A stretch of DNA of 64,000 bases from Prostheceraeus crozeri (Eukaryota > Platyhelminthes > Polycladida > Euryleptidae), in assembly GCA_907163375.1 (NCBI GenBank), contig CAJQUW010004404.1:260501-324500 (forward strand). The letters are read 5' to 3'. Below are positions 1 to 11,581 of the stretch, in pieces (positions within the stretch are counted from its first letter, which is position 1; every line of letters begins with the position of its first letter). Under the pieces are notes generated by a model. The model ran no database searches. It was not told the origin of the DNA and saw nothing but the letters and a program-made list of their open reading frames with translations. A program made the translations under genes and the position numbers.

Positions 1-628
1 GACTTAAATCATCAGGTGGTAAAAACTTGGAGTCGAAGCGATTCGTAGTTCAGACGCTAGAGAGGTCTACGAAGAAGAAGTCAGCAAGAGCACGCTATTC
101 ATACAACCGAACACAACGGCGGTAGAGATGTATTGTATCTAGAATTGTATCTAGTATTGTATCTAGAATGGATATGAATGAATCGCCGTCACTGGAAATG
201 TACATCGCCAATGTGTTGTCTGAGTAGCCGAATGACAATTAGGAGACAGTGAAATTTGTCAATAAACAGCGCCTTCCCAAATTATTTGCAAAACTATTGA
301 TAATGAAACACAAATGTCAAAAACTAGACCGTCCGTCGCTCAAAATTCATTTCGGTCTGCGTATTAGAGTTTGTTCATGACTATTTATCACCGCATGACT
401 TCGATCATGCATGATATACATAGAACAGTTGGTGTAGCATCAAGTCAAAATTACCTAAGTGGTCGTGAGCTCTAGTCCCATCAGCCTCATATCTGTGGCA
501 TGGTATATAATATTTTCATATTGTAAATTAACACAATATGTCTTAATTATTCTAGGATTGAGACAATCAGCACACAAGTATAGGTAACGGAAATTTTTTA
601 AAATTCATTGTGTGTGTTTGTGTTTCAG
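1..628 (+). other. Upstream intron of the ABCC gene
   Basis: No coding exon is recognised here. It lies directly upstream of a good splice acceptor (polypyrimidine-rich run ending in CAG at 626-628), so it is read as intron. A short tandem run of the unit TTGTATCTAG occurs around 131-170. An exon for the preceding part of the transporter must lie outside the window. Confidence 0.6.
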
Positions 629-961
629 CGCTTATATATTACTTCCGCTCGGCAGCTAAAGCGTATGGAATCAATTTCTAAATCCCCAGTCTATTCTCAT
701 TTTAGCGAGACACTTCAAGGGGTCTCGACAATTCGTGCATTCAACTGTGGTGATAAATTCATTGAAATGTCCAATGAATTGGTGGATGAAAACATAAACA
801 TGTTTTTCTTAGTCCAAACTTCAAACCGCTGGTTAACAGTGCGACTTGAGCAGATTGGGAATATTATCGTATTACTAGCATCGATTTTCGCAGTCGTTTC
901 TCGAAACAGCGGGAGTGTTGTTCCAGGACTGACTGGTCTCGCGGTAACGTATGCTCTTCAG
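629..961 (+). CDS. ABCC/MRP transporter exon: second transmembrane domain
   Basis: This exon encodes 111 residues of the second ABC membrane domain of a multidrug-resistance-protein (ABCC) type exporter, a plasma-membrane ATP-driven pump for organic anions and conjugates in this family. Family-typical stretches are visible: SRQLKR-like 'SARQLKRMES', 'SPVYSHFSETLQGVSTIRAF', 'SNRWLTVRLE' and a following hydrophobic helix, ending 'VTYALQ'. The acceptor CAG ends at 628 and the donor GTGAGT starts at 962. The exon length (333 bp) is a multiple of three and the phase is 0. The open frame runs a little past both borders, but the flanks do not match the family. The next exon starts at 20903 and continues exactly where ABCC proteins would, so no exon is missing in the 19.9-kb intron. 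The reading frame is unbroken. Assignment to the ABCC1-like group is from memory of the family. Confidence 0.93.
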
Positions 962-1949
962 GTGAGTAATTTTCAAATTTGTTAAACTATGTGATGTTTT
1001 TGATCTATTAACGATTTCCTACATTCTCACCCTGCATATCAAAACAGTGGCAGTTTCGGTTACATCGGCATGAATTATTTGCATCACATCTTCGTGTACG
1101 GGTGCGATTGCACCTGCAACTCTTACTGTCACTACTTAACGATTCAACCCAGCGTTTCTAAAAAAGGGGTCGGCGGCGGTTTGAAATAGGGCTGCGAGCA
1201 TGGCGTGGAATTGTAGAGGTCGCTACAAGTTACTTGTGATTTAACTGTACATGCATCTCATTTAGTGACAAGGAGATACTATGTATGCAGCAATGCGCCT
1301 CTACAACTTGGCTTATTCAATATCTAGCAAGACATTTAGTAGATATCTAGTGAGATATCTACTCTTCATGATGAACGCCGTACCTGTAGGCACACCAACA
1401 TCAGAGCGGATCGGAGACGCCCAAGTCAGAGCTAATCCCACGATGCTTTCTTCTCTTAAGGTCCATTCACACCAGACGCGGTGCGTCCTCACGCGTCCAG
1501 AATTTTCGTTCAGAGCCTTAATAAACCTATGGGACTGCTCACACAGAGACGCGCGGGACCGCGCTGCGTCCGGTTATCAATGGACCTTTATGCGGCTTAT
1601 GTTGAGAGAACGCAGCAATTGGAGTCAATCGAAAATCAAAAGTTAGACTAACTGGAGCAGTTGAGTTGCTTGACTTGGCTCTCTTCACTTTCGAGTCATA
1701 CATCACATACAAACTATCAAAATGCACACCTAATTCATTAGCAAAAGTCTGAAGTTCCACTCACGAATTAATTGGTGATTCTACTTCTAATTTGGTCCGG
1801 CTTTCATTCAATTTTCCTAGAACATCCGTTTTTGCGAGAGAAATTTTTAAACAATCACAGTCCCATTTCCAAACATGGTACATCCTCCTTACTCAAGCAG
1901 AATAAAGTCTCTCTGAATTTGCACTGTTCCTTCAACATACTGTATCTTA
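962..1949 (+). other. Start of intron 1, no gene recognised
   Basis: It starts with the donor GTGAGT. No coding similarity is recognised. A GC-richer patch at about 1460-1570 has repeated CACACCAGACGCG/GACGCGCG-like words and could be a small repeat end, but no partner was found. Confidence 0.5.
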
Positions 1950-4900
1950 CAGGGTTCCCGCGCGACAGGGAAACCTGGAAAACCTGGAAAAGACAGGGAA
2001 TTTTTTGCATGTGTGTGAATTACAGGGAATGTACAGGGAAAATGGATATTTTCTATTAAAACCTGGAAAATAAAGGGAATCTGTCGAAGCATGTAAGTAA
2101 TAGACTATAAGCTAGATATTGTATTTGAAGAACTTCCTTAGACATGAATTATCTTTATTCAATTGTTCTGTGCATTATTCATTCGAACAAAACCTAATCA
2201 GGTTGAATACTAGTAAAGAAGACAAAATAATTGTTTTATTGAAACATTGAGTTTTCAGATTTGTACCGAAACCTGTACTGAAGGTCAGTATTTCGCTGTC
2301 ATTTTGTTGCTGCTACTTTTTTTAAGAAGACTTCAGATGGACGATAAAACAAAGCTGACTACCATATGATCGACTGTTTACCAAAGAAAGAAATTGGCAT
2401 GCTAGTGAATATGTCAAAATATATTGTCTGTCATCGTATTTGACTTATTCAAACTCAGGCTTTAAGTGACTTAAACATCCTACATCAGTGGTTCCTAAAC
2501 ATCGGTCGAAATTGGGAAACGAGAAGATTATCTGAGAGATGACAATTGGTCTTAAGATACGTCGCCAGATCTCTTCAGATTCACTAAGCCTGAATGTGGG
2601 TCACACTGGGCGAGTTTCGCCACTGTCCTGTAACCTTCTAATTTTCCATATGAATGTGTCTTCTCGTTTTATATTTGTTGATTCTGTTTTTCTTCAAAAA
2701 TTGTGCCTTATAGATGAAGTCTGGTACATTGTTAGTTGTTTTTGTTTTACTTGATTGAAAATATACAAATGTTGATATTTTTTATTTGTAATTTTGTATG
2801 TAGGCTAATATGTATTTTGTGTTACATCTGATTGTGTTAATCAATATTCAGTTTTGAATATAGCATTTTATAAGATTATCTATTTTGCATTTCATTAATC
2901 TCATGTACACATCTCATGTCACTTTATGTCTCCACTCTCTAGTCATGATTTTTATGAGATATTGCTATGAACCTTAGATTTTTTTGTAAAAAAACTATTT
3001 TGGATAATGAATAGAAATGATAACAGACACGTAAACGTAATTTGTATCTCTCTTTAACATGATAAAACTGTTACGTTCTGATGTTTATCAAGTCATTTTA
3101 TGTTCTAGATAATAATGATGCCGATCATTCTTGTACGCCATAACGTGAGTTTTAACGGAGAAAATTTTCTTACAGATGTCATCACGAAGTGTGTTTAATG
3201 TCAGCTGGCTCTCGGAATGGGACTGGGTTGGCGAAATCGATGGGTCATGTTACGATGCATTTTGCAAGATATGCAAGAAGAAGTTTTCATTGAGTAATAT
3301 GGGACGAAGAGCGGTAATTAGCCACGAAAAATCAAAAGGACATCAAACCAGATTGCGTTGTAAAGATGAGACCAAGAAGGACGCTTTTTCTAGTTTTAAA
3401 GTTGTGACACGTGAACACTCATCGTCTGTTGATTTGTTTTCACTGCCGAACTCTCAAGATTCGGATTTGAAAGCATGCGATCCCTCATCAGTGGAAAAAG
3501 AGAATTCGGAAACACTATCCTTTGCCAGTATACCATCGACTTCCCGTCAGTTAAAAACCTCTCTGAAGTCTTTGACACATACGAGCGATGTCACTGATGG
3601 CGAATTGTTATGGGTGTTGAAATTAATAGCCTCTAATTACAGTCTCAACAGCTGCAGGGTATTGGAGATCTTTTCCAAAGAATTTTCAAGGACAGTAAGA
3701 TTGCAGAAGCTTTTTCAATGGGAAGTGATAAAGCATCATATCTTTTGGTGTACGGATTGGCGCCATTCTACAAAGAAACATTGGTCAAAGAATTCAATGA
3801 TAAGGTTGTGATCTGTTTTGACGAATCATTGAATCAAGTCGCTCAAAAGGCACAAATGGACTTTATCATCCGATTCTTCTGTGTTAAAGAAAATCGAGTT
3901 GAAACTAGGTATCTCACCTCTGTTTTTCTTGAGTCATGTACTGCTGAGAATCTTGTTCGACATTTTAAAGAAGGTGTCAAAGATATCAAGTCTGATAACA
4001 TTGTGCAAATATCGCTAGATGTTCCGAATGTAAATCATAAATTTTTACGACTGATGAAGGAGGAATTGTCGAGAAGTCTAGACAGTCCTCAACTGTTAGA
4101 CATCGGCTCTTGCAGCTTACATGTAATGCATGGCGCGTTCAAAACAGGGCATCAAGTGGCAGGATGGAATATCATCTCATTTCTCCGTTCAATCTATAAC
4201 TTATTCAAAGATTCCCCGTCGCGCAGGGCTGGCTTTACTAAATTGACTGGATGTGATGTTTTTCCGAGGAAATACTGCGCAGTGCGATGGGTTGAAAATG
4301 TTGCGGCTGTAAACCGGGCGATTCAGTTATTGCCTTTTCTTAAGCAGTATGTATCAAACATTGAAAAGAAACCTACTTCCAACTCTTTCTCTACTGTCGA
4401 AAAGGCAGTCACAGATCCCGTATTTCTGGCCAAACTCACATTTTTTGGTACCATCGCATCGCTTCTCGAACCGTTTTTAAGGAAATTCCAATCGGATGCA
4501 CCTCTCGCTCCCTTTCTTATGGAAGAAATTGAGTTGGTCATCAGAAAAATCATGGCGAAATGTGTGGATTCAAGCGTAATGGCTTGTGATATTGATGAGC
4601 CTCTGGATACCCGTTTAACAAAAGAAAAGATGCGCAAAGTGGAAGACATAGACATTGGTGTTGCTGCAGCAGCACTAATTGCAAAAGTGCCAGATGAGAA
4701 AATTAAACAGCAGTTTCTCACTGAATGTCGCTCATTTCTTACTGCCCTGATTTCAAAAATTCTACGACGAAGTCCATTGAAATACAAATTAACATCTTAC
4801 TTGTCCTCATTAAGTCCCACACAAATGGTCAATAATACTGAAGGATCAAAACAACACTTTAAACTTCTTGTTACTGAATTGTATGAAAAAATCAGTTGCC

Positions 4901-6101
4901 CCCATCTATCGCTGACAATGCTATTGATGAGTTTTCGATCTTCATATCAGCGCAACAAGCGAAGCTGAATAATTTCAGAGCCAAACACAATCGTTTGGAC
5001 ACATTCTTCGCAGAGGCTGTCGCGAGTGATGACCAATATAGGCATCTTTGGATCGTCATTAAAATGGCATTGATTTTATCGCACGGCAATGCTTCGGTGG
5101 AATCCGGGTTTAGTGTTAACAAACATTTTTTGATAGAAAATTTGCATGAACAATCATTGATTGCTCAACGGCTGGTGTATGACGGGGTCAAATCAAGTGG
5201 AGGCCCGAATGTTGTTGAGGTAACGAAAGAAATGCGTTCTCATGCAAAGCTCGCCAGAGGTCGTTACCGAGCGGCGATTGAAGCAAGGGCGACCAAAGAA
5301 AATGAAATTCGTATACGGAAGATGGCGGAGAAAAGAAAACGTGATCAGGTGAAGGTTCTGGAGGCGAAAAAACAAACTTGCGAAGGATACTGCTTCCGCG
5401 TTCAAGGCGCTAGATGAGCAAATACGGCTATTAACATAATTCTGCAAATAATCAATTTCGCAGGTTTCAAGACTATATTCTTTGTTCTGTATTAAAAATA
5501 CGAGTACTTCTGTCCATGTAATTACTCTATGTTTTCAAACACCTTACTTTTAATAGGTATTTTTCATATCTTTCTTTTTTAACTCTAAAGATATAAACGA
5601 TGAAATGGAGTTTTCTTGTATTTTATGCAAACATGTAAGATTTCATAATACGTGTGTAATACTCCCGGAAAGTTGAGTATTATTTACACATGAAATCACC
5701 TTGCAACTTATTTGTGTTTGACAACATAGAGTAATTACGGTAATTATTTTTGTTTGAACAGCAGATGGCTGACAAATTATTTTCGTTCATGTATGTAGCT
5801 TTCTCATATCATTGTTATATCATTTTATCCCCAATCAAATTTTCTTGTAATTAGATTATTATGTTTTTTGAAGTACATTGTTTATAATATACTGTTATAT
5901 ACTGAGTAATTCTGTTTTGATGTTAGTTTATAATATTGATTAACCAACTGATGCGAAGTCTCAAAATGATAAAGTTACCTATTGTAGCATCGTGGGGCAA
6001 TATGATAAATACATATATAGTAATTAAGACATGGAACTTGTCGAAGAGTGATCAGGGAAAACACAGGGAAAATTTTTTTCCGAAAAGGCGCGGGAACCCT
6101 G
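1950..6101 (+). mobile_element. BED-finger/hAT-like DNA transposon with 6-bp target duplication
   Basis: The ends are inverted repeats with a perfect 14-bp core (CAGGGTTCCCGCGC). They are flanked on both sides by ATCTTA (1944-1949 and 6102-6107). Next to both ends are short repeats of ACAGGGAA and CCTGGAAAA, as transposase-binding subterminal repeats often look. Inside is a broken transposase (3176-5417). A 6-bp duplication differs from the 8 bp of canonical hAT elements. The transposase C-terminus nevertheless resembles the hAT-type dimerisation region, so this may be one of the hAT-related groups with 6-bp duplications (IS3EU is one I recall; not verified). It lies in intron 1 of the ABCC gene. 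Confidence 0.85.
3176..5417 (+). pseudogene. BED-type zinc-finger transposase, broken by two frameshifts
   Basis: Three collinear frames make up one transposase of about 745 residues. The N-terminal part (3176 to about 3655) has a BED-like finger, 'FCKICKKKFS' followed by an H-x5-H pair in 'SHEKSKGHQ'. The middle part (about 3656-4900) carries the presumed RNase-H-like core with acidic 'CFDESLN' and 'SLDVPNVNHKF'. The last part (about 4900-5417) has the 'SHGNASVESGFSVNK' block typical of this family's C-terminal dimerisation region, then a basic tail rich in K, R and E. The frame changes near 3655 and near 4900 (a CCCCC run) by single bases, so the gene is dead as written. A splice-acceptor-like TTTTCTTACAG directly precedes the ATG at 3176, so an upstream non-coding exon is possible. 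Confidence 0.82.
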
Positions 6102-6514
6102 ATCTTAGATTTTCTGCTTTATCTGTTTCTTTGAAATGTTCATACAACACTGTGACTCGTCAGCTTAAAATGAACTCGTCCAATGCCATTACACGACAAT
6201 TTTTCAGGCACCTGTCTTTCTGAATGCTGTTGAAGGCAAGCTCCTTAGGATCGTCCGTTTTCTTTGTACACTTGTATTCGCAGCATTATACCATTTTGAC
6301 GATTTTGTATGTGTACAGAAAACAAAAACAAGCGACTTCCTATGTTAGAGCGGGATTTCAGAGGGTCGAGTCTAGTTGAAAGGGTTGCCAATTTTCATTT
6401 ATGTAGTGATGTTCAGCATACTTCCCCTCTCCAGGACCTGGACGTCTGTCGGGTCGACGTTGATGGGTGTGGTCACGGTGGCATAGAAAAGGACCCCCAA
6501 AAACACGCTAGATC

Positions 6515-6850
6515 AGCTGAGAGGGGCACAGGTTGAAACCAATGTCAAATTGTTCCTTATGATCCCAGGAATCCGAGATCAGCAATGACAGGCATTTTTA
6601 GTGATGGGGGTCTCTGACAGACACACCAATGTCCGCCCCCAAATGTATAAGCTTTCAGCTAGGCTAGATCAAGTTGAAACCAATGCGTTAGAGGGGTTCA
6701 AGTTGAAACCAATGCCAAATCATTGGTCATGATCCACCTTGACAGGAATGGACAATGACAGATATTTTCGGTGGTGGTGGGGGGGGGGGTTCACACAGAC
6801 ACTCCAAATCTACTCCAAAAGTAAAACTATGGTGGGTAAACTCCACTGTC
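6515..6850. repeat. Two imperfect tandem copies of a ~165-bp unit
   Basis: Two consecutive blocks share the order GTTGAAACCAATG, TCATGATCC (or TTATGATCC), ACAATGACAG, a GGTGGGGG-type G run, CACAGACAC and CCAAAT. The first starts near 6531 and the second near 6698. They are diverged. No coding sense is seen, and the short frames over the G-run are not believable genes. Confidence 0.55.
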
Positions 6851-7142
6851 AATTCCATTGGTGTCAGATTAAGACTTCCACTGCAGCTTTCAATCATGGG
6901 ACATTCAGGACATCACTTTGACATCAAAATAGGAATATGTCTTGCTCAGATATATCTATTGACTTCTCAAAATTAGAAAGCTCCAAAAGTCTTTCAATAT
7001 ATGACTGAATGTAAAAATCGCGATCAGTAGCCAATAACAAAAGGTGAACTATATCAAAAAATACTCCAGATTATGTATCACAACTACCTGAACCGGTTTA
7101 TATCAACAAAATGCTGGCAATGTATTTCAAACAACGATAATT

Positions 7143-7780
7143 ATATTTCAGATTTGTAGAATGAATGTATTCCAGAAAGTACAACTTGAATTAGAGCTAT
7201 GTAGAATTATCCATTTCAAACCTTGTTTCTTACCTTTCAGAAACGGGAAATGCTCTTTACTTGAATGTTAATCTATTTTCAAAAATATAATATGAGTTTC
7301 AGGAAGTAATTGTTGCATTTCAGAAAGGTAAAGTGAATCTCAGAGAGTGTCACTTCAATATCAGGTGATTGCATGATTTCGGAAATGTGACTTACATATT
7401 TCAGAGAGTGTAATTTGTAGTTCAGAATCGTGAGATGCATTTCAGAAATCACAATATATATTAAGAAAAGAGATTCAAATCACAAGATACTTTAAGGAAA
7501 GAGTTGCTTCAATTTCTGTCATTTAAAAAGAGTTTCAGAAAGCACTTCATGCATTTCAGAGCCGCAAAATGAGCTTCATAAAGTGTTGATTGTATTTCAG
7601 AAAATGTAATGTACGAGTATGTAACTAAGGAACATCAAATGTAATTGAGAAGCTGTAAGCTATATTTCAGATGTGTGAGATAACTTTCAGAGGATATCAG
7701 ATGCAATTCAGAGACGTTGAATGGATTTCATAATGTGTAAGTTAGATTTTATACATTGGATGTTAATTTCAGGATATGTA
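7143..7780. repeat. Degenerate ~21-bp tandem array (TTTCAGAAAGTGTAATTGTA-like)
   Basis: For over 600 bp the word TTTCAG (or TTCAGA, TTTCAT, TCTCAG) recurs every 19-23 bases, about 25-28 times. It is followed by A/G-rich sequence and then GTAA or GTGA. The approximate unit is TTTCAGAAAGTGTAATTGTA. The units are strongly diverged, but the spacing is kept. No open frame spans the array on either strand. It ends where a mariner-type transposase remnant begins. Confidence 0.7.
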
Positions 7781-8230
7781 TTATTTATTGACATTATGTC
7801 TTCCTCGATCAATCCATCGAGGTATGTCATCATATGTTCTCGCGATTGCGGACCTGCAACTTGGGGCACTTGAAAAGCTGTCTTGACTTGAGCTTTCCCT
7901 TTTGTCCAGATTGCCTCGATGGGGTTGAATATTGGACTGCACGGCGCGAGTCGAGGAAGAGCGGTGCCATTTCCCTCGAACACAGCAACTAAACGGCTAT
8001 GACTCCAATAGACCTTGAATCCACTCGTTCACATTCTCCTATCTGAATGAGCCTCGTCTGGTATTTGTCATCACGACACCATTTGAAAAGTTGCCTCCAA
8101 TGAGGTGAATATTTGGCCCACGACTGGCAGGAAGCGTAACTACTGCACACTGACCCACTCTGGAACAACCAGTCTTCTGATGAAGAGGTTGAAGTTCGTC
8201 GTCTGGTCCACCCACACCACTTATCGTACT
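7760..8230 (-). pseudogene. Tc1/mariner-superfamily (IS630-like) transposase remnant
   Basis: Read on the minus strand, the remnant holds two pieces of a DDE transposase in order. First is 'WVDQTNFNLFIRR', where the family has WxDETNFNLF (the first catalytic acid region), then 'IHLIG' in a shifted frame. Second is 'LAPCSPIFNPIEAIWTKGKAQVK' (the SPxxNPIE block with the last catalytic glutamate), followed by 'REHMMTYLDGLIEED'. Several stops and frameshifts lie between. It is a different subfamily from the Tc1 at 12.8-13.6 kb and the mariner at 25.3-26.2 kb. No terminal repeats were recognised. Confidence 0.72.
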
Positions 8231-8989
8231 CAGTGTTGCCAGACCTGCACAATTTTGCGCAATTGCGCAATAAAAATGATTTCACGCCCCTTCCTGCGCA
8301 ATTTTTTCGCACCTCATCTGCGCAATAAACTTATTGGATTAATTGTCTATTTAATCACCTGTTCGTGCAAATAAATGAAATAATTTGTCCAATTAATCCC
8401 TGAACAAAGTCCTTTTCGCGAAAGACCATCTGTTGTCAAAGGATATAAAGTCGCATCAAATTTCTGTCACACCATGATCGATTTCCCTGTTGAAAGGATC
8501 TCATGCCGCAATGTTTGAAGCCAAATGTAAGGAAAGAGAGGCAGTGAGGAAATTAAAAAAAAGAATAAGGCCGAAGAAAAATTGCGTGCTGAAATCTCGA
8601 TGGAGGAAAAGAGTGGTCTTGATCCTTAGAACCTTTTGTCAAAGGAAGAAGAGCTCCTTACCGAGAAAAATGCCCAGGATGCAAGAAGACAGTGAACTGA
8701 AGAACACATGAAATAGTGTAGTTCCACATGGTCGAAAAATGCTTCCCACTTCACCAGACATGAATATTTTTTCAAAACAACTGTTTCTGACGTATTTTGG
8801 GGCGCTGAGTCCATTTCTGGACACGGGGAACTTCGATCTCCAAGAGTTTTTCCTGTAGGCCGCTTTTTTTGTTTTTTTTGAAAAAAATGCCTTTTTTGAG
8901 ACGAGATGCACCCCTCAGTATTCAATAGTAAGTCAGTTAAGAATTGCTGCTTCATAGATTTGAAGTATATGTGCCCCCTAAATGGAAAT
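8231..8989. other. Unassigned intron sequence with GCGCAA words
   Basis: Starts with CAGTGTTGCCAG at 8231, a sequence that commonly begins hAT-type elements, right at the edge of the mariner remnant. It is followed by several TTGCGCAAT/TGCGCAATAAA words. No matching opposite end was found, so the element, if real, is truncated. The A/G-rich frames at 8490-8955 are not recognised as protein. Confidence 0.35.
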
Positions 8990-9300
8990 AGGAGATTTTA
9001 GTGATGATATTTTACCCTAGCAACGGTTGCTAGGGGACCAACTTTTCCATGGCAACGCGAAAACTACCGTAGATACGAAGATCTAACCAAGTCCTACCCC
9101 CACTAAATCGATATCGGAGAATTCAATGATGATATTTTGGCCTAGCAACGGTAGCTAAGGGACCAACTTTCCATGACAACGGTTACCTGACCAACTTTTC
9201 CATAGCAACTCGGAAACTACTGTAGACGCGAGGATCTAGCGAAGTCTTACTACATTAAGCTAAGTCCTCACTACATTGATGCCATCAAATCGATATCGAA
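8990..9300. repeat. Two tandem copies of a ~130-bp unit with an internal palindrome
   Basis: Two blocks share GATGATATTTT, CCTAGCAACGGTTGCTAGG (a near-perfect palindrome), GGACCAACTTTTCCAT, GGCAAC, GAAACTAC and ATCGATATCG. The first runs at about 8995-9115 and the second at about 9125-9300; the second has a small internal duplication. Function unknown. Confidence 0.6.
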
Positions 9301-9559
9301 CCTTTCAGAATATTGCTTGTTTGTACATCATTAGAGGAAAAAGTGTGCGAGTTTCAATGAGAATTGAATTGAAAAAAATGTGCATTAGTGCATGAAACAA
9401 TAATAGCAATTCTTGAAACAGTAATCACAATATTGCACACTATATGCGGCCCAAAATTGATCGCTATGGCTAATAGAAATGACAGGTAGTAAATTGTCGA
9501 TAAAACTAAAAAGGTGTCTGCAGTCTTAATTTGCAGTCATAGATGTATAACGTCATCAC

Positions 9560-10771
9560 CATCTCTAAAAAAGTAACAGCCTCATACAAAAGAGTGATAG
9601 TTTACAGTCATCCTCAGAGTCAGATAAAGCATCTTCCTGCGTAGTGTCTTCGTTGAGACACATGCTGTTTGAGCAGTCACATAGTTCATTGCATGAACTA
9701 TTCATTCGATGACAGCGGCATCGTCCAGTGCTACAGTTCGTCTTGCAACCACACTTTAGAACATCCATGATAAACTGAGGAGCGGGGGGAAGCGTTGTTA
9801 GTATCGGGTTGATATCCTCCTGGAAGCCGAAATTAGTCGGCTTCAGAGATTGTAAAGCGGGATGCAATGCTTCCTCCCAAATCATGGCTTGAGGCTGAGC
9901 CCGCTTGGTTGTGTTGCAGCTGCTTCCGTGGGTGGGGCAAGTGATTCAGCAGCGTTTTTCCTGAGTGGAAGCCATCGCCCCTCAGATATCGCTCCCTTAA
10001 AACCGTACACTGGCGCTATGAAGTCGCAAATGATGCTAAGGTTTTCCATCTGCAGCTCCTCCGCAAGCTGTATGTTCGATAGAGCACACAAGGTTTGCTC
10101 GTCGGCCTTCATGAATACGGACCATGCAATAATCTTTCCCTGCTTGTGGAAAGACCCCACCGTGTCGCATCCGGTGAGGGCATGGAAGCTGGTTATAACG
10201 TCCGATCGTTGTCTGACACTTTTCCGAATGGCCGCAATTGAATGTGTTCCTCCGGAGACGAAGCTTTGTTTTGCTGGGAATGCTGTTAAAGTGGCGAAAA
10301 AGTAGAACTAAGACGTCGATGTCAGGCGAGACAACAGTGGCATCCACGTCCTTCGGTAACCTAGAAAGATGAAGGACTATTTTCGTGTCTTCGTTCTTCT
10401 TGGCAGCAAACGAAGGCAGAGCCGTCTATTCCCTGAGAAGAAGTGATCTTGTCCTGCAAAGGGCATACACATTCAGTAGTCCACCTAATCCAGTGGAATC
10501 CATCGATGTAATGATTTACGCAAAGGCAGTCTTTGTTGACAGGATTCTGCTCATCGATGTTACAGCAGGAATTTTCGTTTCTGGTTGAATGTCCAAATCT
10601 CAACTTCCCTATCTCGACTTCCTTGTTCGATCTTTCAGTGATTGTCCGATGTCATACCTGTCAAACACCAGATGTGCCTCGTCATTTCATGCAGACTTCT
10701 TAGAGATGTGTTCCAGAAACAACTCTGATAATTCTCGAAAATTATTTGCTCTACCAACTGGAAACTGCTGT
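9560..10771 (-). pseudogene. Conserved CXC-domain family gene of unknown function, decayed (copy 1)
   Basis: Several minus-strand frames form one collinear protein of a family I recall from many invertebrate genomes as uncharacterised proteins. From N to C: 'FDRYDIGQSLKDRTRKSR' (about 10610-10665), a segment with 'SPDIDVLVLL' (about 10300-10330), 'HALTGCDTVGSFHKQGK' (about 10140-10190), and a cysteine-rich tesmin/TSO1-like CXC block with repeated C-x-C and C-x3-C spacing (about 9665-9765). The end is acidic (DALSDSEDDC). At least three frame changes separate them. The family's role is unknown to me; the SPDTDV block resembles acidic motifs of PIN/FEN-type nucleases, which is inference only. 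The Harbinger element at 10772 cuts off its N-terminal side. Confidence 0.75.
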
Positions 10772-10971
10772 GGCCGGTTTCACAAAAGCGTGTTAGCCAA
10801 ACACGGTTTTAATTTATGTGGTTTTACGCTATCACTTGTTTCACGAAGCTTCTATCACGGTGATAATACTATCACTCAACTCTCTTAACACGCAACATTT
10901 ATACCTCGTAAGGAGTTATAAGAAGGTGGTTTGCATAGTTGTAACTGATTTGACAGTTCAACTCCGTGGCA

Positions 10972-11550
10972 GAATGTCGCTCTATAGATATCAAATTCTT
11001 TATGGAAACCGAAGCATAAGACGAGAACGAGTTTTTCGTGATCGCAGCAATCCCTTAGACGCGTACTCTAACAAGGATTTGTATGATCGTTGTCGTTTTG
11101 ACAAAGATGGTCTCATCTATTTGGATGAACTTCTCGGCGAAAACCTGCGACATCCAACAAGAAGAAGTTGTGCTTTATCTTCACTACAACAAATATTCAT
11201 CGCGTTATGATTCCTATCATCTGGAGCATTTTACATCATCGACGGTGATGTCGTGAACGTCACTAAAGCAACAGTGAGCAGATGTGTTACGTCTGTGACA
11301 GACTCTAAGGCATAAAGTGAGTGAAGTCATACAGTTCTCTACAACCTCCGACGAAATCCAAAGAGCCAAAGAAGGATTCTCCGGACTGCAGTATGGCTTT
11401 TCCAGGCATCGAAGGAGCTATTGACTGCACCCAAGGAAAATGAGTTTGCTTTTGTTAATCGAAAGAATGTACACTCGATCAACGTACAGGCCATTTGTAC
11501 TGCTGACAGAAAGTTCACGAATGTAGTATTAATCCATTCCTGACAAAAAT
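10972..11550 (+). pseudogene. HARBI1-like Harbinger transposase, frameshifted and truncated
   Basis: The N-terminal half of a PIF/Harbinger DDE nuclease. 'RVFRDRSNPLDAYSNKDLY' and 'LRHPTRRSCALSSLQQIFIAL' (10972-11207) match the conserved start of HARBI1 proteins. After the stop at 11208 the similarity goes on in other frames: 'IIDGDVVNVTKATVSRCVTS' (about 11235-11295) and 'PKENEFAFVNRKNVHSINVQ' (about 11430-11490), the latter next to the second acidic residue region. At least three frame changes and the absence of the C-terminal DDE part make it non-functional. In live elements this protein is the nuclease and needs the SANT partner for nuclear import and end binding. Confidence 0.83.
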
Positions 11551-11581
11551 GCACAAGAGCAACAAATACAGCTACATCTCT

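Noticed and set aside
6739..6976. Glycine-rich small proteins over the G run
   Set aside because: The frames are an effect of the GGTGG/G run in a tandem repeat.
8231..8290. Start of a hAT element (CAGTGTTGCCAG) with GCGCAA words
   Set aside because: No opposite end or duplication found within the window.
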